A stretch of 16,200 bases of DNA from Mucidula mucida. Taxonomy: Eukaryota; Basidiomycota; Agaricomycetes; Agaricales; Physalacriaceae. The translations under genes were made by a program, and so were the position numbers. Below, in pieces: positions 1 through 9,098 of the stretch. Below the pieces are notes generated by a model that saw only the letters and a list, made by a program, of their open reading frames with translations, was not told the DNA's origin and ran no database searches. Numbering within the stretch: position 1 is the stretch's first letter; every line of letters starts with the position of its first letter. The stretch spans positions 1 through 16,200 of the forward strand of contig JADNYV010000766.1 of assembly GCA_015501055.1 (NCBI GenBank), written 5' to 3'.

Positions 1-220
1 CGCGTTGAGAGAGGTTTAAACAGACGAGAGTCGACGTCTCTCCATGCAAGTAATCACAGTCAAGCTGAAGTGTCCCAGGCAGGCAGCAAACGAATGAAGA
101 CAGGCAAACAAAATGTGAAGTGTGCTCAGGCGCTATAACGCCTCGCTCTATCAATTCATTATGCTCGCACGCTCAAATGTTCATACCCACGATGGTATTT
201 CTCCTTCTTCGATCGGAACA

Positions 221-1200
221 ATGGCAGAATAACGCAAGAAAGTCATTGTCATTGGAGCTGGTATTGCCCTTTTTTGATCATGTTCTCTACAGTATCTGCT
301 CGATTGGTATTGGTTTAGGTGTTGTTGGACTGACCACAAGATTCAAGAGAAAAGAGGCTATGCAGTCACCATCGTCGCGGAGATCTTTCCGACTGACCCG
401 AAACTGTCCAGTACACTAGTCTATGGGCTATATGTGGGCGTGCTGTCAAGCTAGACGCAGTAACGCTCACCATCGATGCGTTATTACATAGGGCGCTCGA
501 TCCCGTTCAACTAAGTTCTACCGTGCGTCCGGTAGGCGATTGGTGTTTAATGAATGATAGGCCTCGACCAAGAAACCTTCAATACGACGTGGAAGCTCTC
601 CGAGCCCGGAAGGTGGAATACTACGGATCTCAGTAGAGCATCCCCTCTCATGGATGCCCAATGTACATTTTCCAACAACTTTCAATAACCTTGAGTGCTT
701 TTCACGTCTAGTTCAAATATGTCGACAACTTCTCACTTGCTAAAGTTCTTGATATCACGTACGGAGTGAGCTTCAGCACTCTCACCATCCTCTTGTTTAT
801 TGGAATCATCTTCTCTCGTGTTTTCTCGCGGATCTGTGCGGCACATCAACCAAATCGTTGAGGGCGGCGCGGGTCTGTTCAATGGTGCTACAACTCCTCT
901 GCCTCCAAATGTTGTGGTTGTGTGTGCAGGGCTTGGTGCGCGATTCCTAGGGGATATTGAGGACAAGGATCGCTGTCCTCTGGGCTCTGCGCGGTCAAAT
1001 TTTGATCATTTGATGGTGAGGGCGCCATGGATCACGTTTGGCATGACGCATAGGATGAGCAAGGGTTTGGACATCTAGATCCAGAGTTAAAAGGTTACCC
1101 ACCCCATAAGAGGAAATGTCTGAGTCGACCAACAACACAAGTATTTGGACGTCACGGGTAGCGAGGATATTGAGGATAGAGGTCGTGCGTGGCGCATTTA
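221..1200 (+). pseudogene. Decayed D-amino-acid oxidase (FAD-dependent) gene, 3' end missing
   Basis: D-amino-acid oxidases deaminate D-amino acids with FAD, usually in peroxisomes. The ATG at 221 opens a frame that hits TAA at 230-232, then continues in the same frame with KKVIVIGAG, the start of the FAD-binding Rossmann motif. A 58-base intron (261-318) with GT-AG ends still splits the motif; the next exon gives VVGLTT. The frame breaks near 342, after which GYAVTIVAEIFPTDPK follows in another frame, then YTSLWA in yet another. Further family segments are DQETFNTTWKLSEPG (near 567-612), GVSFSTLTI (near 765) and the long run VRHINQIVEGGAGLF to VVVVCAGLGARFLG (836-951), then VRAPWITFGMTH (1015-1050). 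Similarity fades near 1200, and the C-terminal FAD-binding part was not found. The stop, frameshifts and lost 3' end make a functional product very unlikely. The family call is confident; the exact ends are not. Confidence 0.85.
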
Positions 1201-1289
1201 AGTACGAGTAAGCATTCAAACCCGTAACCGAGTGACAGTTAAGAAAAAGACAGCAATATGGTAGGATACTGAATGTGTGAATAGTTTGT

Positions 1290-1427
1290 GAATAGTTTGT
1301 TCTGAGAGCCATTGAGCTGGACGGGTCCGGGGTACCCGTTTGTTGGTTTGCCTACACAAGCATCGTTATACGGTTTCATGCGTCTAGCTAGACCCTGCTC
1401 GACTCTCATTATACCTGTTATATATGC
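1290..1427 (-). repeat. Direct repeat copy A (~138 bp), possible solo-LTR fragment
   Basis: This segment matches 3102-3239 in the same orientation. Over the first 130 bases I count three mismatches (positions corresponding to tagtYtg, ccRttgag and catcRttat), and two more in the last eight bases. It contains the inverted pair ACGGGT/ACCCGT around a 7-base loop, and TGAGAG/CTCTCA near its ends. Read on the - strand it begins with GGTATAATGAGAG, which resembles a core promoter as found in LTRs, but no target-site duplication is visible and no retroelement ORF is nearby. Strand is given on that promoter-like reading only. Copy A carries a small extra duplication of gaatagtttgt at its left edge (near 1279-1300). 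The repeat lies just beyond the last recognisable part of the oxidase pseudogene. Confidence 0.8.
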
Positions 1428-1741
1428 AAACAAAGCCAATGATAGCATTTCTCCATTGACTCTGAGTCAGAGGGATTGAGGAGATGAGCGTGGCAAGGAG
1501 TAGCTCTGATCGTGATCGACCGGCCACAGTTCATTTTCTACCAGTTTTCGACAAATGATGCACCGTCTTTCATACGTAGAAGCTCAGTATATTGATATCT
1601 TGTCCTGCCAGTCTTCCAGGAAGACTTAACTTCACCACCCTCCAATCAAACAATAGGCAAGTTTGAGGGATATACACATTGAGGCAATGCAGTGTAGGTA
1701 TAGCATATATGTGGTTGAAATTGTATCTGGCACTGAAGAAA

Positions 1742-2857
1742 CTAGAAGACTGCCCGAGTAGGACTCGACGAATGACTAGAGCGTGCTCGTTTATGACTGT
1801 CAGTGTGGACCTGAATATCCCTGTCGTCACAAGCTCGTTTGCAACCAACACACTCAGATTGCGCCGCTTTCTGCTCAACACCACCGATGCCTTTAAACCC
1901 GACCGCAACCATGTCTTTGACAACGGAGGAATCCCTACGCGCCTCAGAACCAAAGTCGGTGACCTCCTCCTCCGATCTTTCTGGCGCTGCTGAGTCGACA
2001 CTTTGAGCTGCTTCTCGTCCTAATGCCAACTGTCCCAAACACGTAGCTCCGGTGCGGTTGAGCTCCCTAGAATTATGTGCCGAGTCCACAGTAGATCGCA
2101 AAACGGGCTGATCTGCTCCTCCTTCCGACTCCGATCCTCTGAGTGCAGTATCGTCGGCGACAGCAACCACATCTCGCGCTAGAAGCGACGCAGTATGTAA
2201 TTTTGGGCATTCTTGAAGCAAAAGAGCAGCCTCCAGCTTGTAAGGATTGGCTGAGGCAAGTTTAGGAGAAGGATCAGGAGAAGGTTGGTCATTGGAGTCG
2301 TTGGTTGCATCAATGGTGTCTGCTTGCGGCACGTCCGAAGTCGAATTGAGTGAAGGAGAAAGCGGCAAGGGTTTGCTAGTGTGTTGAGAGTCCAATGTTT
2401 GCGGTCCTGGGGTGGCAGTCGGAGGCGCCAAATCGGGCGTACTGATAGACGAAGAGGAATGGGATGCTGCGGTGGTAGGTATATTGTCATCAGGCTTGTG
2501 CGAGTCGTCAAGTTGAGCTTGCGTAGCCTCCGCCTGTGTGAGCTGTCCTCGGACGTACGCCCACTCCATGATAAGCTCTGCTGGCAGTCCCGATACGCGG
2601 CTCCGCGCGAGTCTGGCAAGCTGATTTGAGGTGGATGCCGCAGGAAGGTCGAGAAGAAGGTCAACGATATCGCTCGAGGTCAGGAGGTGCGCCTGCGGAA
2701 GCCTCAGAGCTCGCTGCATCGATGCCTTTTTCGTCTTGCGGGGCTTCTCAATAAAGTCATCCTCAGCTGGGGGTTCAATGCAGAATTCTGAAACAAGGGA
2801 ATGGGCGGCTTGGCGGAGATTGGCTGCTAGACGAGAAGAGGTGTCGACGACGGACAT
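1742..2857 (-). CDS. Hypothetical Ser/Pro-rich, probably nuclear protein
   Basis: Unrecognised single-exon gene of 371 codons. The frame is open further upstream (an ATG at 2911), but the Met at 2857 is preferred because SVVDTSSRLAANLRQAAHS reads as a normal helical N-terminus while the upstream residues are tryptophan- and cysteine-rich and look untranslated. Visible parts are an ordered N-terminal third with a basic patch EKPRKTKKASMQR (about residues 37-49) and a predicted helical stretch SSDIVDLLLDLP; a low-complexity Ser/Pro/Thr/Asp middle (about 120-205); a short helical stretch KLEAALLLQECPKLH; and a tail with CVGCKRACDD followed by HKRARSSHSSSPTR, a plausible nuclear signal. No catalytic motif was found. 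The gene is bracketed by two direct repeat copies. The long open frame and residue composition argue for a real gene; an unseen intron or a different 3' end is possible. Confidence 0.6.
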   Translation of the reverse strand: MSVVDTSSRLAANLRQAAHSLVSEFCIEPPAEDDFIEKPRKTKKASMQRALRLPQAHLLTSSDIVDLLLDLPAASTSNQLARLARSRVSGLPAELIMEWAYVRGQLTQAEATQAQLDDSHKPDDNIPTTAASHSSSSISTPDLAPPTATPGPQTLDSQHTSKPLPLSPSLNSTSDVPQADTIDATNDSNDQPSPDPSPKLASANPYKLEAALLLQECPKLHTASLLARDVVAVADDTALRGSESEGGADQPVLRSTVDSAHNSRELNRTGATCLGQLALGREAAQSVDSAAPERSEEEVTDFGSEARRDSSVVKDMVAVGFKGIGGVEQKAAQSECVGCKRACDDRDIQVHTDSHKRARSSHSSSPTRAVF

Positions 2858-3101
2858 GGTGTCTGTCGTCAATTTAGTTGAAATCGCCCAATAGAATGAG
2901 CAGAACAACATACAGAGAACAGAATGATACTAGGGGAGAGGAAAGGGCAGCGCAGACGCGAAAAAAGAAGGGATGGTGGTGGTACGAAAGTAAGAAAAGA
3001 TGTGACACGTGCCAGGCGGTGGCGCATCATGCATCCTCAAATTCCAACTTGACAAAAAATATTTCAATATCATAGTTGATGATGTAGATAGAATGTTGTT
3101 T

Positions 3102-3239
3102 GAATAGTCTGTTCTGAGAGCCGTTGAGCTGGACGGGTCCGGGGTACCCGTTTGTTGGTTTGCCTACACAAGCATCATTATACGGTTTCATGCGTCTAGC
3201 TAGACCCTGCTCGACTCTCATTATACCTGTTCTATACGC
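3102..3239 (-). repeat. Direct repeat copy B (~138 bp)
   Basis: Second copy of the element at 1290-1427, same orientation, ending in cctgttctatacgc. Beyond the left boundary the two flanks differ, as they do beyond the right boundary, so the repeat unit is well defined on both sides. It lies upstream of the start of the - strand gene at 1742-2857, about 245 bases before its ATG, so it could sit in that gene's promoter region. Confidence 0.8.
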
Positions 3240-4471
3240 GATTAGACAAGACTGTAGCAGTCTTTAGTTGACTATCATTAAGGGCGTAGTGCAAGGGGGC
3301 GCCTCCGGTAACCGCCGGATGGCTGATCGTCAACCCTCACTGTCTTCAAGGTGAACACTGTTTCCGCCTATAGACGACGCGTCATTTGCTCTTGCGACTG
3401 CGTCTTATGCCGGATATTGTATTCTGCTTCTGTCCGAATGCGCGAATATTGGCTTTTGCGCAACGTGTTCAGGCAAAAAGGTGTGTTTTGAGGGGCGCGT
3501 CGTGGGCTTGTTTATGACGTGCATCCCGGTGCCGGTTTAGTAGTTTTCATCTGGAACGTCTCATCCCACTTCCACTGCTTGAATTCAAGACGAATGACGA
3601 CAACGTCGGCGGCTTGCCTGCTGAAAGTCGCACCACCAAAACCGTACCCTACATTGGGAAGCTCGGATCTTTCTTTTCAGTGGAGCAGCGTCTGCTGTCC
3701 TCAACTTTTGACAGACTGGCTTTGTTGTTTCACAGAAAAGGTGCTTGCTTCAGTGCCGCTATGATTTCTGATGTTTTTCAGATCAGATTGACTTCTTTTC
3801 GTCGGTAGACCTATCGAGATGTCATTAGACATTTCTTCGCGCCTGGAAAGAGATGCGGCGCCCTTGAACGCGATGACACTCAGGTTCAATCCAGTACGGT
3901 ATGCCTTCGGTTCTGAATTTTAACGTTCTTGAACCTGACAGGGCGTCAGCCTGCATCAACTTATCGGGTGTGTCGCGGCCTCCACACTATTCGCCTGCCT
4001 GGAAATTCTTCACCCAAAATTCAAAACGGACGACTTCTCTAGGATGGTGAGTGACGATATTCAACCGCCGTCAGTTTCATTTGCCCGGCTCAAAGAGACG
4101 AAATCTGCTGTCGGGATGCAAGTAATGATATGGGCAGTCAAGCTGAACTAGTAAAGATCATACTTTCGAAGAAGAGATTGAGGCCGGTTCACTGTTCAGG
4201 TTCTCTTAAACAAGCCATCTCGTCTCTTGATGATCAAGGTCGCGGCACTTGGGCAAATCTCTGAACCGGCGGCAATCGGCATCACGCTCATATCGATTCG
4301 GCCTGAAAGCAAGTTCCCATTGGTGTGACTTCATCTGAACGTAAGAAACGCGTTCATGCGAGGTCAGAAATTGTGTCGACTCAAGCGCTGATTGAACGCT
4401 GATGCACAGACCGAACCAGGTCAATCACATATATGGCTTCTATATCACCGCGTCAATGGCTCGGTTCCCAT
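3240..4471. other. Long stretch without a recognised gene
   Basis: No frame here gives a family I recognise. Several frames of 60-80 codons occur on both strands but they overlap each other and look random. A fragment near 3945-4045 could be read as an exon (GVSLHQLIGCVAAST onward) behind an intron-like GTATGC...ACAG, and another near 4205-4258 reads LKQAISSLDDQGRGTWANL before a stop. Both are too short to assign. The stretch also holds a partial repeat of the window's first bases: atgcaagtaat and cagtcaagctgaa occur at 44-69 and, with a 6-base larger gap, at 4116-4146. Decayed genes are possible. Confidence 0.4.
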
Positions 4472-4479
4472 GATATAAC
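4472..4479 (+). promoter_or_regulatory. TATA-like element upstream of the P450
   Basis: GATATAAC lies about 50 bases before the P450 start codon at 4528. A second A/T-rich candidate (catatatgg) is at 4428-4436. Either could position transcription; position and composition are the only support. Confidence 0.25.
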
Positions 4480-4527
4480 AAGGTCGCCGCTTCTGATGTG
4501 TCCCCACGTCCACTTTCTTTCTGCAGC

Positions 4528-7016
4528 ATGCACGAGCTGAGCGCGCTCTACTACGTGGGAGTCCCCCTCCTGCTGCTCACAGCTCTCTATATCAAGAACA
4601 AAAAACGGGACTCGATTTCAATCTCTCTCGTGAATGGTCCGGCGACCATATGTTCAGATAACATACTTGGTAAACGCGTATCCCACCACACTCCTTGCTA
4701 ACTAATAACTGTGGTTTGTTGTAGGCAATCTCGGAGAGTACTATCGGCAAGGAGTCGGAGAACACGAATTTAAATGGCAGAAAGAGTACGGCTCCGTGTA
4801 TCGTATCAAAGGAGTCTTCCGTGTAAGTACGTTCCCTCGAGACATCCTGTCTCAAAGCTTACCGTTTTCCATCCAGGAAGATCGTTTGTTCGTCTCTGAT
4901 CCAAGGGTATACTATGTCACTCTTCAAGGAACACATTCACTAGAAACTCATGTGGTAGGCGCTGCGGCATATCTATCAAAGTGCGGGAACTCGATTTCTC
5001 AAGCCAACGGCCCGAAGAGAGTTCAGTCGAATGGCGTTCGGCAGAGGGATTGCTTATGCTCTGTGTAAAGGCGCTAACCCTCCGTCCTCCACCTTGCACT
5101 GAAGTGTTCTAGTTGAGGACCACAAAAGACATCGAAAACTTCTTGGCCCCGCGTTTGGTCAGATCGAAAGCCGTGGAATGGTGCCAGTTTTCCTGGAAAA
5201 GGCTGACCAGGTACGTGGGTACTAGCCCGTGGTATGAAGTTCTCCCTGACATGTGGATCAGCTCTGTCAAATTTGGACTGATATACTTCTGAAACAAGAG
5301 TCCAACACGGCAAATATTGAAGTCACGAATTGGCTATCTCGTGGTGCCATAGATGTCATTGGTGAAGGTCTGTTTCCTCTCTTCTTTTCAAGTCCGTTTT
5401 TGATACCCCTTCCAGCGGCCTTCAAATACCAAGTACGTTCTTGCTCTCGTACCTCTGCATCCTGCCCATGTACTGCTGCAGTTCAATAGTTTGACCCAAG
5501 AAGACAACGTCTTAGCGAAGGCGTATGATAGCATGCTGTAAGTCACGAACTCACACCAGGACGCCGTACTGATGAGTATGAAAGAGTCAACACCTTCGGT
5601 TTACCGACTAGAGGAGGTGTACTAGCTCAGCAAGTTTTAGTACATCTACCAGCTTCCGTGTTTTGGCTTCTCGAGCGCCTCCCTTCCCGTAGTCTCAAAG
5701 GGCTCAAGGATGTTGCGCGGGTGGGGGATATGGTTGCGCACCAACTCATCAAAGAGCGCAGGCAGGCACTTGAACAGGCCCTGGAAAGTCCTCCGAGGGA
5801 CGTCTTGAGTCTCCTATGTCCGTATTTGGCTTCTCGCTCCGACTTCCTCAAATTAATGTTCGTGTCCTTCTTCAGTGCAAGCCAACGCGGAGACCAGTGC
5901 GGAAGGGAGACTTACCGACGAAGAGCTTTCGGCCAACATGAGGTATTTATCTATGTTCATGCTTCGTTCGAGGTTAACGCCGTATTGCATGTTAGAACGA
6001 TCATCGCGGCAGGGCGTGCGTTCGTCTCTTTCGTAGAACACAAAATGATACTCAAGATGACTAGATGAAACTACCGCGAGCTCGATGGCTTTCCTTTTCT
6101 ACGAACTCTCGAAACATCCCGAAGTACAACAGACACTCCGTCTTGAGATTATGGAAACCATGGCCAAAGTCAAGACTCAAGGTCAATGCGATGTTTCAGT
6201 GAAGGACTTGGATGGCATGGCTTACACTCTAGCCGTCATCAAGGTTGTTTCAAGGCTCTGTCACTCTTCCCAAGTTACTTACTGTCGACTCCTCAGGAAA
6301 GCATGCGGATACACCCGGTCATATATGGTCCATTCCTAGAACCTGCCGACAACGACGTGATACCGCTCGCCAAACCTATTCGTACACTTGACGGACGTAC
6401 TGTAACTGAGATTCCGGTTGGCAAAGGACAGCTCATTCATGCCTCAATTGCGGGATACAATCGGTATGTCTTTTGCGGCGATGGTCAATCTGCCATTGTA
6501 CTGATGATTGAGAGGATAGACTAGAAGATCTTTGGGGCGAAGACCCAGATCAGTTCAAACCCGAGCGCTGGTTGGGACACGTCTCTGGATTCAACCCTGC
6601 TTCCTCGCCGTTTGGAATTTATTCGGGCTTGTGAGAAGTCAGACTCATTTAATGGCGAAAACATACTCATGGTTGGTCGTAGGGCCAACTTCGTTGGAGG
6701 CACACAGTCTTGTCTTGGGTACGTTCTGTCAGCGACATCCCTCCGCTGATTACTCTCATGCTGTTTCTCTTTCGCTTTAGATGGCGTTTTGCGTACGTTT
6801 CTCTCTGTCCACTTCTAATTCCACTGACGGCCTTGCTGTGTGTTCAACAGAGTCCTTGAAACACAGGTGTTTCTCGTCAAGATTATTCAATCTTTCTCCC
6901 TCAAATATCCCAAGGACGCACCAGACATTGTGCGTGCGCCGAGTGGAGTGATGGCACCTGTTCTTCCGGGTCAAAGGGGCAAGAAGCTAGTGTTGGAGGT
7001 AGTGAGTGTCTCTTAA
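4528..7016 (+). CDS. Cytochrome P450 monooxygenase, 17 exons
   Basis: Heme-thiolate monooxygenase, 547 aa, anchored in the ER by an N-terminal hydrophobic helix (about residues 5-21) followed by KNKKR. Exons: 4528-4669, 4725-4822, 4877-4906, 4959-5064, 5113-5210, 5262-5367, 5416-5432, 5482-5537, 5585-5817, 5876-5942, 5996-6015, 6065-6243, 6297-6463, 6520-6630, 6683-6718, 6781-6792, 6851-7016. All introns are GT-AG, 47-62 bases, and every junction keeps frame. Motifs in order are the oxygen-binding I-helix AGHETT (323-328, with the His codon split by an intron), the K-helix ESMR (ExxR, 385-388), PERW (454-457), and the heme loop FVGGTQSCLG (480-489) with Cys487 as ligand, followed by WRFA. The usual Arg two residues before the cysteine is Gln485. 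The substrate cannot be told. Two methyltransferase genes lie downstream, so a tailoring role in a metabolite pathway is possible. The ATG follows an in-frame GTG at 4498 that was not used. Confidence 0.93.
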
Positions 7017-7175
7017 GTATTGTGGATTGGAACTGTTCGGACGATATCATATGTCTATAATCCTCATACTAGTTCGCCATACTTGAGGACGATACTTATG
7101 GTAAACGAAAACATAGCTGACGGTGTATTCTTTTTTGGGATGGTAGACCTAATTCGTATGAACCTACATTGTCCC

Positions 7176-7648
7176 ATGGCCAGTACATCGATAAAAGTAC
7201 GGCACTAGGAAATGCGCGCTCCAAAACACGCCTCGCAAGCAATAATAAGTAGTCACGACCGATCTCTGATCCGCTGCTTGCTTCCGAACCACCATGGCCC
7301 ATTCGTTACAACCCTCTCTACGTTCTAGGCCTTGCAATTCCAGAACGAACGATGCGTCCCATCGCTGAGGCACTCTGCACAGCCGAAGAAATACACGGTC
7401 GGGGAAGCCACCAGGCCGCCGTCGTTTACCAGATGCAGAAAAAGCATCAAGCAGACAATAGTGCCCGTCGCAAGACCTGGAAAGCAAGAGCGCTTATTAT
7501 GTCTGGGTCCTGGCGTGCATCAGCCGCCGAAGTCTACCACGGGACAGGCTCTGCAATTTTGAGGGATCTGCGCGAACGCGGCGTCGAGCAGACATTTCTC
7601 AATACGTTTGTAGAGAAGATGACGGAGTGGCCTTACAACGTTGTGTAA
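7176..7648 (+). CDS. Small hypothetical protein, two exons, frame continues past its stop
   Basis: Unrecognised, predicted 138 aa. The proposed start ATG at 7176 (context cccATGG) gives MASTSIK, then a 56-base GT-AG intron (7197-7252), then exon 2 (7253-7648) with EPPWPIRYNPLYVLGL and a helix-rich, charged body (TAEEIHGRGSHQAAVVYQM, LRDLRERGVEQTFLNTF). The TAA at 7646 is followed in the same frame by 34 more codons ending at TGA 7751-7753. These read ATEKVEETKRAVEAARARV and are as protein-like as the rest, so the ancestral protein was probably longer and this allele may be truncated. The gene starts about 160 bases after the P450 stop and converges on the methyltransferase gene at 7999. Exon 1 is tentative; without it the first ATG in exon 2 is at 7352. 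No function is proposed. Confidence 0.45.
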
Positions 7649-7998
7649 CCCGTCTGGGCAACGGAGAAAGTTGAGGAGACGAAACGGGCTGTTGAAGCAG
7701 CACGTGCCCGCGTAAGGGCAAGGAAGATCGCTGAAGGACTCGAGCTGCGGTGAAGGGGCCGGAAACATGCTTGCCTCCCACGCCGGAACTCGTGAATAGA
7801 AGACAAAGCTGGCGGTCACGGTCCGCTCCTTACAACTACCGGCCACCAATCGCTTGAATCTGATGCGCACAAATGATCGTTTGGACGTTAAGTACCTCCT
7901 CTTTTCCTCGTTCATCGCGATGAGTTCTTACATGCGCCGTCCCGATTCAATATATATATATCAAGTTCAGCTGAAGTACAAGTTTGTTCATTTTCTAC

Positions 7999-9055
7999 TC
8001 ATAGTGAATTGCGTCTCGGCTGAAACTTGGTTAGACTCCAATCGAATTGCATAGAACAACTATACTGGCTCACCTTGTCTGCATATACAGTCGTATAAAC
8101 CCTGGACATCCCAGGTCGCTCATCCCACTCCCGCCGTGTTGCCCTCAATAACCTATCGAACTCTGCCTCTTCCAAAAGTCCCAGCTTCAGGATTGGACCT
8201 CGATGACCCGAAAACATGCCAATTACAATCTCTGCCAATAACGTTCCTTCCTTTCCACCCCACGCGCCTATAGGCAGCATATGCAGTTTTCTCTGCACAT
8301 TGACGTAGCCAGCTTCCTCAAGCATCTCCGGCAAGAATTCTGGCACTTGGTAGAAAATCCGCTTCGCAGAGTAGACGGACTGCATGGCGGCCTCGAGCTT
8401 TCGCATCGCTGGGCCCGCGTTATGTGTTGGTAAATGTGCTTCGGTAAACTGCGCGCGTCCTCCCGGAGTCAAAACGCGCAGGATCTCGGGTAGCTCAGCG
8501 ACCCACTCCTGTTCCGTGAACGCGCAGACGAGGAGCCGCTGGTTGATGAACCGGAATGTGTTGCTCCATGTTGCGGGTAATGATAATGTGGAGTTGCGAT
8601 GAAACTTGACGTGACTCGCGGTTGTTGATGGTTTCGGGAAGAGTTGGTCCTGGATGTCGACTCCGATGAGTTCAACGGATTCAGGAACATCTTTTGCAAG
8701 CTCGGTTAGCCATGTTCCTGCAGGTAAAGAAACATTAGTATTGACGCTTCTGGAAAGTGGTTGAACGCCTCTTACCTGATCCTGTGGCGGCATCCAAGAC
8801 CTTGTCCCCCTTTTTTAACCTGACGCCTGGCGCGAAGATGAGCTTCCCGTTGTATAAGTTTCTGACAGCATAGAAATGTTGCACTCTAAGTCTGTCCTTC
8901 TTGAATTACATTTATCTAATCATCCTGAAGGACTCGTACCTGTTCCGCTCCGCCTCATCAGACGGCAAGACATAGTGAACGTCAGGCGATGGATTGTACC
9001 ATCTCTGACTCGCCTTTTCTCGGAGACCTAATGATATGGGGGATGTGACTGGCAT
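7999..9055 (-). CDS. SAM-dependent methyltransferase, four exons (paralogue 1)
   Basis: Class I methyltransferase of 296 aa, of the kind often found in fungal secondary metabolism. Exons on the - strand: 9055-8940, 8885-8776, 8717-8074, 8019-7999. Introns are 54, 58 and 54 bases, all GT-AG. The N-terminus reads MPVTSPISLGLREKASQRW, then NPSPDVHYVLPSDEAERNR. The SAM-binding glycine motif DAATGSG spans residues 70-76 and is interrupted by intron 2 at Gly76. An acidic motif II follows (ELIGVDIQ), then the family-typical NQRLLVCAFTEQEW and LTPGGRAQF. The last intron (8020-8073) is a multiple of three with no in-frame stop, so an unspliced reading simply adds 18 residues. It is inferred from its GTGAGC donor, CTAAC branch site and TTTCAG acceptor, and because the spliced end YADKP matches AEKP in the paralogue at 12992. 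The methyl acceptor is unknown. Confidence 0.88.
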
Positions 9056-9090
9056 GTTTTCTGGTGTAAGGGCCACCGAACGACATCATC

Positions 9091-9098
9091 TTTATACC
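9091..9098 (-). promoter_or_regulatory. TATA box of methyltransferase paralogue 1
   Basis: On the - strand this reads GTATAAA, about 36 bases before the ATG at 9055. That leaves a very short leader, which is acceptable for fungi. Position and match to the consensus are the support. Confidence 0.35.

Noticed and set aside
1570..2001. 143-codon - strand frame
   Set aside because: It overlaps the end of the 371-aa gene in another frame and has no recognisable features.
1239..3221. Two similar - strand frames (1239-1448 and 3027-3221) sharing RVEQGLARRMKPYNDACVGK
   Set aside because: The shared part is exactly the direct repeat, and the frames diverge at once outside it, so this is repeat DNA, not a protein family.
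1290..3239. A complete LTR retrotransposon with the two repeats as its LTRs
   Set aside because: The interior holds only a host-like Ser/Pro-rich gene with no gag, protease, integrase or reverse transcriptase segments, and no target duplication is visible.
3285..3325. GC-rich stretch with CCGG inverted bases, considered as an RNA gene
   Set aside because: No cloverleaf, conserved tRNA bases or polymerase III boxes could be fitted.
4205..4258. Peptide LKQAISSLDDQGRGTWANL, reminiscent of a repeat motif in meiosis proteins of the SPO22/ZIP4 kind
   Set aside because: Only about 19 residues before a stop and no flanking similarity; too short to call.
4498..4527. Start of the P450 at the in-frame GTG at 4498
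   Set aside because: Nuclear genes start at ATG, and the ATG at 4528 gives a normal membrane-anchor N-terminus.
7520..7915. 131-codon - strand frame
   Set aside because: Antisense to the small two-exon ORF and rich in Cys/Phe/Arg in a way typical of shadow frames.
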